From Streptomyces meridianus (GTDB lineage Bacteria; Actinomycetota; Actinomycetes; Streptomycetales; Streptomycetaceae): a DNA stretch of 35,634 nt. A model generated the notes under the pieces. It was not told where the DNA came from. It saw only the letters and a list, made by a program, of their open reading frames with translations, and searched no databases. Below are positions 8,706 to 17,002 of this stretch, piece after piece. Location of the stretch: assembly GCF_023703325.1 (NCBI RefSeq), contig NZ_JAMQGM010000040.1:1-35634 (forward strand), given 5' to 3'. Numbering within the stretch: the stretch's first letter is position 1; every line of letters begins with the position of its first letter. Made by a program: the position numbers and the translations under genes.

Positions 8706-9224
8706 CTACGGTCGCCGGACCTCGAACTGGAAGCAGCCGTACTCCAGAGCCCGCACGTGCACCAGTGCCACCTCCGGCTCGGCGAACGCTTCCTCGAAGA
8801 CCCGGTCGAACCCGGCCTCGGCATGGTCCGGGATCTCGAAGAAGCGGCCCCCGACGATGTGTCCTTCGGCGTTGTACCGGCGGATGGTGCGCAGAGCCCC
8901 CGGTCGCGCGAAGGGGTAGCCCCGGGCGCTCCGTGGCCCTCCGCATGCGTCGGTGTGGATGAACACCGGCCCTGCTTCGTCGTAGGCCCCGGGCTCGGCC
9001 CCGGTCGCCGTCGCCCATCGGCGCAGCGGCGCGTAGGAGACGAGGGCGACCCGCTCGCCGGGCTCGATGGCCCTCAGGCAACAGCGCAGCGGGCTTCCCA
9101 CGCAGTCGAGGGGGACACCGTCCTCGCGCGCGGTGTACGGCCGCGGCAGCTGCCCGGCGTCATCGATGTCGCGGAGTTCCTCGAGCGCGGTGGGAGGGAT
9201 GGGCAGAGGCGTGTATGCGGTCAC
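8706..9224 (-). CDS. DUF1203 family protein
   Basis: A 172-residue protein from GTG 9224. The features fit the DUF1203 family as I know it: LDCVGSPLRCCLRAIEPGER, a VALVSYAPLRRW strand, YDEAGPVFIHTDAC, and IRRYNAEGHIVGGRFFEI. The two adjacent cysteines (RCC), the FIHTDAC His/Cys and the ending EYGCFQFEVRRP are conserved-looking, but no activity is established for the family. The start was chosen because upstream codons are Arg-rich nonsense; no Shine-Dalgarno is seen, while GACACT lies 6 nt upstream as a possible leaderless -10. It stands alone, with 130-167 nt gaps on both sides. Confidence 0.82.
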   Translation of the reverse strand: MTAYTPLPIPPTALEELRDIDDAGQLPRPYTAREDGVPLDCVGSPLRCCLRAIEPGERVALVSYAPLRRWATATGAEPGAYDEAGPVFIHTDACGGPRSARGYPFARPGALRTIRRYNAEGHIVGGRFFEIPDHAEAGFDRVFEEAFAEPEVALVHVRALEYGCFQFEVRRP

Positions 9225-9391
9225 AGGTCCAGTGTCGACAGCCGGCCCACGGCGCGCCGGCGGAAATCGGACACGAGGTTCGACCGAACTGCTTCGGCGC
9301 ATCCGGCAGGTCACGAACGTGCACGCGTGGCCGCATGTCGACAGGCCTCGCGACGGCCGACCCGGCTCGGCCGATCCGCTGAGGCGGGACC

Positions 9392-10594
9392 CTAGTGGTC
9401 GGATTCCTCGCCCATGTACAGCTCCGCGAACGCCGTGCTCGCCGCCGCGGAGCCGAGCATCCGCCGCAGCCGGGCCTCGGCGGTCCCGGCCCGGAACGGG
9501 TCGCCGGAGGATGCGCCGTGCAGGACGTCCGAGAACCACAGGGAGAACTCCTGGTACTGCCACACGCGCCGCAGACAGGTGTCCGAGTAGCCGTCCAGGG
9601 CGCTCCCGTCCCCGGCGGCATCGGCGATGAGCGCGTCGGCGAGCGTCAGCGCGTCGTGGATGGCGAGGTTCATGCCCTTCGCGGCGATGGGTGCGACGAG
9701 GTGGGCTGCGTCGCCCGCCAGGAACAGCCGTCCGTGACGCATCGGCTCGACCACGTAGTTGTGCATGTCCAGTACGCGCTTCTCGATCAGCCGGCCCTCG
9801 TTGAGCGGCGGCACGTCCGCAGCGGCCAGGCGGGTCCGCAGCTCCGACCAGACGCGCTCGTGCGGCCAGTTCTCCGGGTCGTCCCCGGCGGGGCATTCCA
9901 GGTAGTAGCGGGTCACCTCGGGGCTGCGGGCCATGTGGGCGCCGAAACCGCTGGGGTGGACGCCGAAGACGACGCCGTCGGAGGAGGGCGGGGCCTCGGC
10001 GAGCAGCGCAAGCCAGCCGAGGCCGTAGTCGTGTCGGGCGACGGTCATCCGGTCCTCCGGGACGGCGGCCCGCGACACGCCGCGCGCACCGTCGCAGCCC
10101 GCGACCGTGGCGCAGGCGATGCGGTGTCGCTCGCCGGTCGCCGGGTCGGTGTACGACACCGCGGGCTGCTCGCTCTCGAGTCCGTGCAGTTCGACGTCCT
10201 GGACCCCGAAACGGATGTCGCCGCCCTGGGCGTCCGCGTAGGCGGCGACCAGGTCGGTCACCAGCAGCGGCTGCGGGTAGACGAAGTGGCGCCGCCCGAT
10301 CCGGTCCACCGGCCGGACGGTGTGGCGGTGGCCGGAGAAGCGGAACTCGAACTTCTCCTGGGTCTGGGCACGTTGGAGCAGGCGGTCCGCCAGCCCGCGC
10401 GCCTGCAGCGCCCGGACGGCCCACTCCTCCATGAACCCCGCGCGCGGCCGCTGCTCGATGAACTCCCGGTTCTCCGCCTCCAGCACGACGCAGTCCACGC
10501 CGCCGGAGCGCAGCACGTTCGCCAGAGTGAGTCCGGCCGGGCCGGCGCCTATGACGACGACCGAGGTGCGGGTGGTCGAGGGAGACAGAGCCAC
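9392..10594 (-). CDS. pobA: 4-hydroxybenzoate 3-monooxygenase-like FAD enzyme
   Basis: A 400-residue group A flavin monooxygenase from GTG 10594, with GAAGGGA 9 nt upstream. It matches p-hydroxybenzoate hydroxylase over its length: VVVIGAGPAGLTLANVL near the N-terminus, AGCDGARGVSR, DYGLGWLALL, and EPMRHGRLFLAGDAAHLVAP followed by AAKGMNLA. By hand alignment to Pseudomonas PHBH, Tyr201, Arg214, Arg220, Tyr222, Pro293 and Tyr385 have equivalents, but the Ser212 position reads Met and Thr294 reads Ile. It would convert 4-hydroxybenzoate (or a close analogue) to protocatechuate using NAD(P)H and O2. No protocatechuate pathway genes or regulator are in the window. It is divergent from the TauE/SafE gene. 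Confidence 0.75.
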   Translation of the reverse strand: MALSPSTTRTSVVVIGAGPAGLTLANVLRSGGVDCVVLEAENREFIEQRPRAGFMEEWAVRALQARGLADRLLQRAQTQEKFEFRFSGHRHTVRPVDRIGRRHFVYPQPLLVTDLVAAYADAQGGDIRFGVQDVELHGLESEQPAVSYTDPATGERHRIACATVAGCDGARGVSRAAVPEDRMTVARHDYGLGWLALLAEAPPSSDGVVFGVHPSGFGAHMARSPEVTRYYLECPAGDDPENWPHERVWSELRTRLAAADVPPLNEGRLIEKRVLDMHNYVVEPMRHGRLFLAGDAAHLVAPIAAKGMNLAIHDALTLADALIADAAGDGSALDGYSDTCLRRVWQYQEFSLWFSDVLHGASSGDPFRAGTAEARLRRMLGSAAASTAFAELYMGEESDH

Positions 10595-10856
10595 GTCGCG
10601 GGGTCCCTTCGAGCAGTGATGGGGGATCAGGGGACGCAGTATGGGCCCCCGGTGCCGCGGCCGGAGCGGCGGGGGTGCAGGTGTCCGGTCCACTTCGCCC
10701 CGCGCCGGCAACCGGTTCGACGTTACGGGCCGCACCAGTGCCGCAGCATTCCCGGAGCACCGGGGAGCAAAGAACACCGGATCGAACGTCGCCTGCCGGC
10801 CGGTCGCCGGCGGATCCCGACCGAACCCGCGGCACCGGTTCGGCCGGCCCCCCGCA

Positions 10857-10862
10857 TAGGGT
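10857..10862 (+). promoter_or_regulatory. Probable -10 (TAGGGT) for a leaderless TauE/SafE transcript
   Basis: TAGGGT fits TANNNT and ends exactly 6 nt before the GTG at 10869, where no Shine-Dalgarno is seen. The rest of the 274-nt divergent region (10595-10868) shows no clear operator. Confidence 0.45.
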
Positions 10863-10868
10863 CGTCCG

Positions 10869-11657
10869 GTGACGATCGGCGACATACCCCTGACGACCCT
10901 GGTCCTGCTCTGCCTCGCCGCTGCCGCCGCCGGCTGGATCGACGCCGTGGTCGGCGGCGGCGGACTGCTCCAACTCCCCGCTTTGATGGTCGGGTTGCCG
11001 CAGGCTCCACCGACGTTCGTCCTCGGCACCAACAAGGCGGTGGGCATCGTCGGCACGTCGGCGGCGGCCGTGACGTACATCCGCCGCGCGCCGGTCGACG
11101 TGCGCACCGCCGTCCGCATCGGGTTGGCCGCGATCGCCGGATCGGCCGGCGGGGCGTCGCTCGCCGCCGGGATCGACAGCGACCTGCTGCGCCCGCTGAT
11201 CATGGTGGTCCTGCTCGCCGTTCTGGCGTTCGTCCTGTTCCGGCCCGCCTTCGGCACCGCGCCCGCGCCCGGACCGGCGGGGCGGCAGCGTGTGCTGGTC
11301 GCGATCCTCGTCGCGGGCGTCGGCATCGGCTTCTACGACGGACTCATCGGGCCCGGCACCGGCACGTTCCTGGTGATCGCACTGGCCGCGATCCTCCACA
11401 TGGACCTGGTCACGGCCTCGGCCACCACCAAGGTCGTCAACGTGTGCACCAACTTCGGCGCGCTGGTGATGTTCACCGCCCAGGGCACCGTTCTGTGGCG
11501 GCTCGCGGCACTCATGGCCGTGTTCAACCTCGCCGGCGGCACCCTCGGCGCCCGTACCGCGCTCAAGCGCGGCAGCGGGTTCGTGCGGACCGTCCTGGTC
11601 GTGGTCGTCGTCGGCCTGATCGGCAAGCTCGCCCACGACCAGTGGCTCGCGGGCTGA
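10869..11657 (+). CDS. TauE/SafE (TSUP) family membrane transporter
   Basis: A 262-residue integral membrane protein with about eight hydrophobic segments and the internally duplicated layout of the TSUP family (YfcA-like). The duplicated signatures are GWIDAVVGGGGLLQLPAL near residue 22 and GIGFYDGLIGPGTGTFLVIA near residue 155. The loop NKAVGIVGTSAAAVTY in the first half corresponds to TTKVVNVCTNFGALVMF in the second. The family exports small organic or sulfur-containing anions; the substrate here is unknown. GTG 10869 is the only reasonable start. It faces the PobA-like gene divergently, so an aromatic-acid link is possible but unproven. Confidence 0.88.
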   Translation: MTIGDIPLTTLVLLCLAAAAAGWIDAVVGGGGLLQLPALMVGLPQAPPTFVLGTNKAVGIVGTSAAAVTYIRRAPVDVRTAVRIGLAAIAGSAGGASLAAGIDSDLLRPLIMVVLLAVLAFVLFRPAFGTAPAPGPAGRQRVLVAILVAGVGIGFYDGLIGPGTGTFLVIALAAILHMDLVTASATTKVVNVCTNFGALVMFTAQGTVLWRLAALMAVFNLAGGTLGARTALKRGSGFVRTVLVVVVVGLIGKLAHDQWLAG

Positions 11658-11710
11658 GCGGACGACGGACGAGATCACCATCCGCCCCCGGTGACAGTCA
11701 CCGGGTATCA

Positions 11711-11917
11711 GTGACTCATGCCGTAGGCGACGCCGTAGAACGGCAGGTTGCCGCGCTGCATGAAGTCGCCGTGGCGGGACGCGTGCGCCGCTCACGCTAC
11801 GAGAAGAGCGAAGGGCTGAACTCCCAGCAGGCCACCCGCGACATGCAGGCACTCGTCAAGGCGGGCATCCTCAGTGCCGTCGGCCGGACCAAGGCCGCCA
11901 CTGTGTGGCCGGCGACC
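11711..11917 (+). pseudogene. Relic of a Fic-family protein C-terminus (winged helix)
   Basis: In the 415-nt gap after the transporter gene, one plus frame reads VRRSRYEKSEGLNSQQATRD followed by MQALVKAGILSAVGRTKAATVW. This closely resembles the C-terminal winged-helix segment of Fic (filamentation induced by cAMP) proteins, in which a 'Y...GLS.QQATRDL..LV.AGLL...G.T' pattern is typical. No Fic core (HPFxxGNGR) is present upstream and the following codons degrade into Ser/Thr/Arg-rich nonsense, so this is probably a decayed remnant. A tiny free-standing winged-helix gene starting at GTG 11711 is less likely. Confidence 0.55.
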
Positions 11918-12072
11918 GCTTCCCCCAGGACGTCCTCGAGGCTGCTCAGCGCCGCCACACGATCCGTGACCCCTACGGCTCCCAGAGCGGTTTGCGATGC
12001 CGCCGCATGCGGTGTGGACTCGGCCGTACGAGACGAACTCCGCAGTGCCGGACGACCAGGGACGGAGGACCC

Positions 12073-12423
12073 GTGCACGCCGAACACCTCACCGTGCTGA
12101 CCACCACCGACAGCGCCGAGAAGGCCGAGACGCTCGCCCGAGGGGCCGTGGAGGACCGGGTCGCGGCCTGCGCGCAGATCAGCGGGCCCGTCACCTCCGT
12201 GTACCGCTGGGAGGGCGCAATCGAGACGGCCCCCGAGTGGCAGGTGCTGCTCAAGACGGCGGCTTCGCAGTACGAGCACCTGGAGGCGTACATCCGCTCG
12301 GTGCACGACTACGACACCCCGGAGATCATCGCCACCCCCGTCGTCCGCGGCGGCGCCGACTACCTCGCGTGGGTGACCGCCGAAACCGCCGCTCCCGCAG
12401 AAAGCACCGGCCCCGGACGGTGA
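12073..12423 (+). CDS. cutA: Divalent-cation tolerance protein CutA
   Basis: A 116-residue CutA1 protein from GTG 12073, with GGAGGA just upstream (12064-12069). The family core is complete: LTVLTTTDSAEKAETLARGA, VEDRVAACAQISGPVTSVYR, WEGAIETAPEWQVLLKT and YDTPEIIATPV followed by YLAWV. CutA1 proteins are trimeric ferredoxin-fold proteins linked to divalent-metal tolerance, though the molecular role is unsettled. The stop overlaps the next start by 4 nt (GTGA, 12420-12423). Grouping with a cyclotransferase and a deaminase gives no obvious pathway. Confidence 0.93.
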   Translation: MHAEHLTVLTTTDSAEKAETLARGAVEDRVAACAQISGPVTSVYRWEGAIETAPEWQVLLKTAASQYEHLEAYIRSVHDYDTPEIIATPVVRGGADYLAWVTAETAAPAESTGPGR

Positions 12424-12884
12424 CCCCCGTGCGCGACCCCGAGCACCCGCCCGTCTTCGTCTACGGCACCCTGCGCCCCGGCCAGGGCAACCACGCCCGC
12501 CACGTCCGGGGCCGCACCCTCTCCGAGGAGCCCGCCGTCCTCCCCGGTGCCATCCTGTACGAGGGCCCCGGCTATCCGTTCGCCCTCCCCGAACCGGGCT
12601 GCGAGGTCCGGGGCGAGGTCCTGCAGCCGGAACCCGCGCAGTACGCGCCGCTGCTCACCGCACTCGACGAACTGGAGGGGTACCGGCCCGGCGCCCGCGA
12701 CAACCTGTACGAGCGGGAGCTGCGCACGGTCCGCCTGAGCGACGGCAGTACGACCGACGCCTGGGTGTACTTCGCCGCCGCCCCGATGGCCTGCCGGCTG
12801 CGGACCTCGGGGACGCCGCTGCCGGGCGGCCGATGGCCGGCAGCCGCCTCCGGACAGGCCGCCCGCAAGGAGGAATCCCGTTGA
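12420..12884 (+). CDS. Gamma-glutamylcyclotransferase (AIG2-like) family protein
   Basis: A 154-residue protein. The GTG at 12420 overlaps the cutA stop; a GTG at 12429 is an alternative start. The signature VFVYGTLRPGQGNH near residues 10-23 is the substrate-cradling loop of the GGCT/AIG2 fold, and LDELEGYRPG near residue 85 carries the expected acidic catalytic region. The C-terminus has the usual DAWVYFA strand, then a Pro/Gly/Arg-rich tail. The fold forms 5-oxoproline from gamma-glutamyl compounds, but many members are uncharacterised. The stop overlaps the TTG start of the deaminase (TTGA, 12881-12884), so the three genes are probably translationally coupled. Confidence 0.85.
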   Translation: MTPVRDPEHPPVFVYGTLRPGQGNHARHVRGRTLSEEPAVLPGAILYEGPGYPFALPEPGCEVRGEVLQPEPAQYAPLLTALDELEGYRPGARDNLYERELRTVRLSDGSTTDAWVYFAAAPMACRLRTSGTPLPGGRWPAAASGQAARKEESR

Positions 12885-13891
12885 CAGAGCCGACCTCGCC
12901 GCCCCTGCCCAAGGCCGAGCTGCACCTGCACATCGAGGGCACGCTCGAACCCGGGCTCGCCTTCGAACTCGCCCGCCGCAACGGCGTAGAACTGCCGTTC
13001 GCCGATGAGGACGCGCTGCGCGCCGCCTACTCCTTCGACGGCCTCCAGTCGTTCCTGGACCTCTACTACGCGCTCATGGCAGTGCTGCGCACGGCCGACG
13101 ACTTCACCGAACTCGCCGACGCCTACCTGGCCCGTGCCCGGCAGCAGGGTGTCCGCCACGCGGAGATCTTCTTCGACCCGCAGGCCCACACCGCCCGCGG
13201 GGTGCCGATCGGCACCGTGATCGAGGGCCTCAGCCGCGCCCTGGACCGGGCCCCGGAGACGTACGGCATCAGCACCCGGCTGATCCTGTGCTTCCTCCGT
13301 GACGCCAGTGCGGAGGAGGCGCTCGAAACGTTCGACAGCGCCCGGCCGTACCTCGACCGCATCACTGCCGTCGGCCTGGACTCCGCCGAGGTGGGCAACC
13401 CGCCGTCGAAGTTCCGCGAGGTGTTCGCCCGTGCCCGGAACGCCGGGCTCAGGTGCGTGGCCCACGCCGGGGAGGAAGGCCCGCCGTCCTACGTGTGGGA
13501 GGCGCTCGACGTCCTCGGCGTCGACCGCGTCGACCACGGCGTGCGCTGCCTGGAGGACGACACCCTCGTCGCGCGGCTGGCCGCCGAGCAGATCCCCCTC
13601 ACCGTCTGCCCGCTGTCGAACGTGACGCTGCGCGTCGTCGACCGGCTCGCCGACCATCCGCTGCCCGCCATGCTGGACGCCGGGCTGCTGGTGACCGTCA
13701 ACTCCGACGATCCCGCCTACTTCGGCGGCTACGTCGACGACAACTTCCGGGCGATCCGGGAGGACCTGGGCCTCGGCGAGGAGCAACTGCGCACCCTGGC
13801 ACGGAACTCCTTCCGCGCCTCCTTCCTCGATGCCGCCGGCCGCGACGCCCTCATCGCGGAGGTCGACCGGCACCCGGCCCGCATCTCATAG
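12881..13891 (+). CDS. Adenine/adenosine deaminase (adenine-deaminase-type clade)
   Basis: A 336-residue amidohydrolase with a rare TTG start, chosen because a perfect AAGGAGG lies 7 nt upstream (12867-12873). Zinc and catalytic motifs are present: ELHLHIEG (His15, His17), HAGEEGP (about His195 and Glu), VDHGVRCLED, CPLSN and NSDDPAYFGG. The sequence LHLHIEGTLEP and the DSAEVGNPPSKF loop are, in my recollection, more typical of bacterial adenine deaminases (adenine to hypoxanthine) than of true adenosine deaminases, so purine-base salvage is preferred; adenosine is not excluded. The stop overlaps the convergent nasA stop region by 6 nt. Confidence 0.88.
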   Translation: MTEPTSPPLPKAELHLHIEGTLEPGLAFELARRNGVELPFADEDALRAAYSFDGLQSFLDLYYALMAVLRTADDFTELADAYLARARQQGVRHAEIFFDPQAHTARGVPIGTVIEGLSRALDRAPETYGISTRLILCFLRDASAEEALETFDSARPYLDRITAVGLDSAEVGNPPSKFREVFARARNAGLRCVAHAGEEGPPSYVWEALDVLGVDRVDHGVRCLEDDTLVARLAAEQIPLTVCPLSNVTLRVVDRLADHPLPAMLDAGLLVTVNSDDPAYFGGYVDDNFRAIREDLGLGEEQLRTLARNSFRASFLDAAGRDALIAEVDRHPARIS

Positions 13892-16048
13892 GGCGGCTCG
13901 TGCCCGTCCGTCCAGCGGCTCCAGCCGGACCGCGCACACCTTGAACTCCGGCATCCGGGACACCGGATCGAGCGCCGGATTCGTCACGGTGTTCGCGCGG
14001 CCCTCGCCCGGCCAGTGGAAGGGCATGAAGACGGTGTCCGGCCGGATGTCCGTCCCGATCCGCGCCGGTGCGACGGCCCGGCCCCGCCGGGACACCACCG
14101 CCACCGCGTCGCCCTCGGACACCCCCAACCGGTCCGCCGGCAGCGGGTGCACCTGCACGAACGGTCCGGGCGCGGCAGCGTTGAGCTCGGTCACCCGCCG
14201 GGTCTGCGCCCCGGACTGGTACTGGGCCAGCACCCGCCCGGTCGTCAGCAGCACCGGGAAGTCGGCGTCCGGCTCCTCCGCGGCCGGGCGGTGCGCCACG
14301 GGGACGAACCTCGCCCGGCCGTCGTCCGTGGCGAAGCGGTCCAGGAACAGCCGGGGCGTGCCGGGGTGCGGGGCGGCCGCGGCTCTCGCGTCCGACGCGC
14401 CGTCTTCGGAGTCCGGCGCCGGGGCGTCCGGGCAGGGCCAGAACACGCCGTCCTCCTCGGCGATCCGGCGGTAGGAGATCCCGGAGTAGTCGGCCGGGCC
14501 GCCCGCCGACGCCCGCGCCAGCTCCCCGAACACCTGCTGCGGATCAGTCGGGAAACCGTCGCCGTGGCCGAGCCGCACGGCCAGCCCGTGCAGTACCTCC
14601 AGGTCGGAGCGGACCCCGGGCGGCGGATCGGCCGCCTGCCGCCGCAGGATCACCCGTCCCTCCAGGTTGGTGGTGGTGCCGGTCTCCTCGGCCCACTGCG
14701 TCACCGGCAGGACGACGTCGGCAAGTCGGGCCGTTTCGGACAGCACCACGTCGGCGACCGCCAGGAAGTCCAGCGCCCCGATCCGCTCGGTGATCCGGGA
14801 GGCGTGAGGGGCCGACACCACCGGGTTGGAGCCCATCAGCAGCAGCGACTTGACGTCGCCGCCGAGGGCGTCGAGGAGCTCGTACGCGCTGCGGCCCGGC
14901 CCCGGGAGCGCGTCCGGGTCCACGCTCCAGACGGCCGCCACGTGGGCCCGGGCGGCCGGGTCGTCGAGCTTGCGGTAGCCGGGCAACTGGTCGGCCTTCT
15001 GGCCGTGTTCCCGACCGCCCTGGCCGTTGCCCTGGCCGGTCAGGCAGCCGTAACCGGAGAACGGGCGGCCCGCCCGGCCGGTGGCCAGGCAGAGGTTGAC
15101 CCATGCGCCCACGGTGTCCGTGCCCTTGGAGTGCTGCTCCGGTCCGCGTGCCGTCAGCACCATCGACGCCGGTGCGTCGCAGAACAGCGCCACGGCCTCG
15201 CGCAGCGCGGGCAGCGGGACACCGGTGATCCGCTCGACCAGCTCCGGCCAGTGCGCCATCACCGACGCCCGTGCCTCCGGCCAGCCGCTGGTGCGCGCCG
15301 CGATGAACTCCTCGTCCAGCCGGCCCTCCGCGACCACCAGATGCAGCAGCCCGAGGGCGAGCGCCAGATCGGTGCCCGGGCGCGGCGCCAGATGCAGATC
15401 CGCCTGCTCGGCGGTCCGGGTCCGGCGCGGATCGACGACGATCAGTTTCCCGCCGTTCGCCCGCAGCTGCGTCAGGTACCGCAGCGCGGGCGGCATCGTC
15501 TCGGCGAGGTTCGACCCCACCAGGATCAGGCACCCGGTGTGCGGGATGTCGTCCAGCGGGAACGGCAGTCCCCGGTCGAGGCCGAACGCCCGCTGATGGG
15601 CGGCGGCGGCCGACGACATGCAGAACCGGCCGTTGTAGTCGATCTGCGAGGTGCCCAGCACCACCCGCGCGAACTTGCCCAGCGCGTACGCCTTCTCGTT
15701 GGTCAGGCAGCCCCCGCCGAACACCGCGACCGCGTCCGCGCCGTGGGCGTCCCGGCTGCCGGAGAGGACGTGCGCGATCCGGTCCAACGCCTCGTCCCAG
15801 CCCGCCGGTCGAAGCCCCCTGCCGGGGCGGCGCACCAGGGGCCGGGTCAGCCGCGTCCCCGGGGCGAGCAGGTCAGGCGCGGTACGGCCCTTTCCGCACA
15901 GGGCGCCCCGGTTCACGGGGAATCCCGGGCGTTCCACCACTTCGAGCGCCTCACCGCCGGGGCGCTGCCGCAGCCCCATGCCGCACTGGAGCGCGCAGTA
16001 GGGGCAGTGGGTGGGCACGGCAGGCGGGGCGGCGGGGGAGACGTTCAT
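13886..16048 (-). CDS. nasA: Assimilatory nitrate reductase catalytic subunit
   Basis: A 720-residue molybdopterin-bis-MGD oxidoreductase. N-terminal [4Fe-4S] cysteines are Cys15, Cys18, Cys22 (CPYCALQC) and Cys51 (ALCGKG). The DMSO-reductase core follows, including YNGRFCMSSAAAAHQRAFG, VGSNLAETMPP and TARGPEQHSKGTD. A C-terminal molybdopterin-dinucleotide-binding barrel starts near LTTGRVLAQYQSG. No twin-arginine signal is present, so it acts in the cytoplasm, as expected for the assimilatory enzyme reducing nitrate to nitrite. C15 starts almost immediately after Met1, so nothing is missing. It feeds the nitrite reductase operon at 3604-7933. It converges on the deaminase with a 6-nt overlap and has a GlnR-like site upstream. 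Confidence 0.93.
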   Translation of the reverse strand: MNVSPAAPPAVPTHCPYCALQCGMGLRQRPGGEALEVVERPGFPVNRGALCGKGRTAPDLLAPGTRLTRPLVRRPGRGLRPAGWDEALDRIAHVLSGSRDAHGADAVAVFGGGCLTNEKAYALGKFARVVLGTSQIDYNGRFCMSSAAAAHQRAFGLDRGLPFPLDDIPHTGCLILVGSNLAETMPPALRYLTQLRANGGKLIVVDPRRTRTAEQADLHLAPRPGTDLALALGLLHLVVAEGRLDEEFIAARTSGWPEARASVMAHWPELVERITGVPLPALREAVALFCDAPASMVLTARGPEQHSKGTDTVGAWVNLCLATGRAGRPFSGYGCLTGQGNGQGGREHGQKADQLPGYRKLDDPAARAHVAAVWSVDPDALPGPGRSAYELLDALGGDVKSLLLMGSNPVVSAPHASRITERIGALDFLAVADVVLSETARLADVVLPVTQWAEETGTTTNLEGRVILRRQAADPPPGVRSDLEVLHGLAVRLGHGDGFPTDPQQVFGELARASAGGPADYSGISYRRIAEEDGVFWPCPDAPAPDSEDGASDARAAAAPHPGTPRLFLDRFATDDGRARFVPVAHRPAAEEPDADFPVLLTTGRVLAQYQSGAQTRRVTELNAAAPGPFVQVHPLPADRLGVSEGDAVAVVSRRGRAVAPARIGTDIRPDTVFMPFHWPGEGRANTVTNPALDPVSRMPEFKVCAVRLEPLDGRARAAL

Positions 16049-16055
16049 GGCCGAC

Positions 16056-16099
16056 AGCCTGGTCCCCGCGTGTTACGCCGCGGACCGCCGTCGGGTTAC
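16056..16099 (-). promoter_or_regulatory. GlnR-like operator and promoter of nasA
   Basis: On the minus strand GTAAC occurs at 16099-16095 and 16076-16072, with GGACC 6 nt after the second. The second GTAAC ends 23 nt before the nasA ATG, and 10 nt after it comes CAGGCT (16061-16056), a possible -10, then 7 nt to the ATG. The geometry equals that at the nitrite reductase promoter, although the upstream GTAAC is 23 rather than 22 bp away. Inference. Confidence 0.42.
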
Positions 16100-16166
16100 A
16101 CCGGCGGCTCGGGAACCTCAGCGGTCCGGGCCGGGCGCCGTGAGCAGGGACGGGTGCCCGCACACG

Positions 16167-16868
16167 TCAGCGTTCGAGGGCCCGCTCCACGCCACGCTCC
16201 CGCGGCCCGAGGAAACGCGGATCGGGCCGCACCGCCGCGTCCCACGCCGCCTTGCCCGCCGCGACCATCTCGCGCACCCCGCCGTAGTACCAGGTGATGT
16301 CGCGCGGGTCCGAGGACGCCGCGACACCGTAGGCGTCCACGCCCGCCGCCCGGCACAGAACGAGAGCCCGGCGGATGTGGAAGCCCTGGCTGATCAGCAC
16401 CGCCCGCTGCACGCCGAAGATCCGGCGGGCCCGGGCGCAGGAGTCCCAGGTGTCGAACCCCGCGTAGTCGTCGACGACCTGCGAACCGGGCACACCCCGC
16501 CGCACCAGGTAATGGCGCATCGCGCTCGGCTCGTCGTAGTCGCGGCGGCTGTTGTCGCCCGTCACCAGCACCGCCCGCACCCGGCCCGCCCGGTACAACT
16601 GTGCGGCGGTGTCCAGCCGGTGGGCCAGGTACGGCGACGGCTCGCCGTCCCACAGTCCCGCACCGAACACCACCGCCACCGGCGCCGCGGGCACCCCGGC
16701 CGCGGACCGCACCCGCGCCGAAGCAGTCACGTTCATCCACGTCGCCGGCAGCAGCGCGAGCACACAGCCCAGTACCGCCACCCGCAGCAGCCGACGCTGC
16801 GAGGCCCTCGTCCGCGGTGGCCGCCGCTGACGCAACCACCCGACGACGTCCGGCCGATGACGTTCCAC
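16167..16868 (-). CDS. SanA/YdcF-like DUF218 membrane protein
   Basis: A 233-residue protein from GTG 16868, with AAGGGGGAA ending 6 nt upstream. A basic N-terminus (RQRRPPRTRASQRR) is followed by one membrane segment (LRVAVLGCVLALLPATWMNV, about residues 25-45) and then a DUF218 domain outside. The usual DUF218 landmarks are visible: VVFGAGLWDGEPSPYLAHRL, VLVTGDNSRRDYDEPSAM, DYAGFDTWDSCARAR and VLISQGFHIRRAL. E. coli SanA affects envelope permeability to vancomycin at high temperature; the biochemical activity is not known. It is divergent from the chelatase gene, sharing a 134-nt intergenic region. Confidence 0.87.
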   Translation of the reverse strand: MERHRPDVVGWLRQRRPPRTRASQRRLLRVAVLGCVLALLPATWMNVTASARVRSAAGVPAAPVAVVFGAGLWDGEPSPYLAHRLDTAAQLYRAGRVRAVLVTGDNSRRDYDEPSAMRHYLVRRGVPGSQVVDDYAGFDTWDSCARARRIFGVQRAVLISQGFHIRRALVLCRAAGVDAYGVAASSDPRDITWYYGGVREMVAAGKAAWDAAVRPDPRFLGPRERGVERALER

Positions 16869-16953
16869 AGCGATTTCCCCCTTGCCCTCCCACACCTCGC
16901 GACATCCTCCCAGCACGGGCACGACGTCGCGGGTGAGGACGCCGAAACCCCCC

Positions 16954-16996
16954 GTGACCGTGCGGCAATCACCACGAAATCCGTACCCGCGACGAT
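16954..16996 (+). promoter_or_regulatory. GlnR-like operator and promoter of the sirohydrochlorin chelatase gene
   Basis: GTGAC (16954-16958), GCAAT (16965-16969) and GAAAT (16976-16980) are spaced at exactly 11 bp, and a GAAAC sits just upstream (16944-16948, one base out of phase). Ten nt after the last pentamer is GACGAT (16991-16996), a possible -10, then 6 nt to ATG 17003. The arrangement repeats that at nasA and the nitrite reductase operon. Inference. Confidence 0.45.
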
Positions 16997-17002
16997 CGGT
17001 CC

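Noticed and set aside
9240..9330. Possible tRNA remnant between the DUF1203 and PobA-like genes (GGTTCGACC-like segment)
   Set aside because: No acceptor or anticodon stem could be formed.
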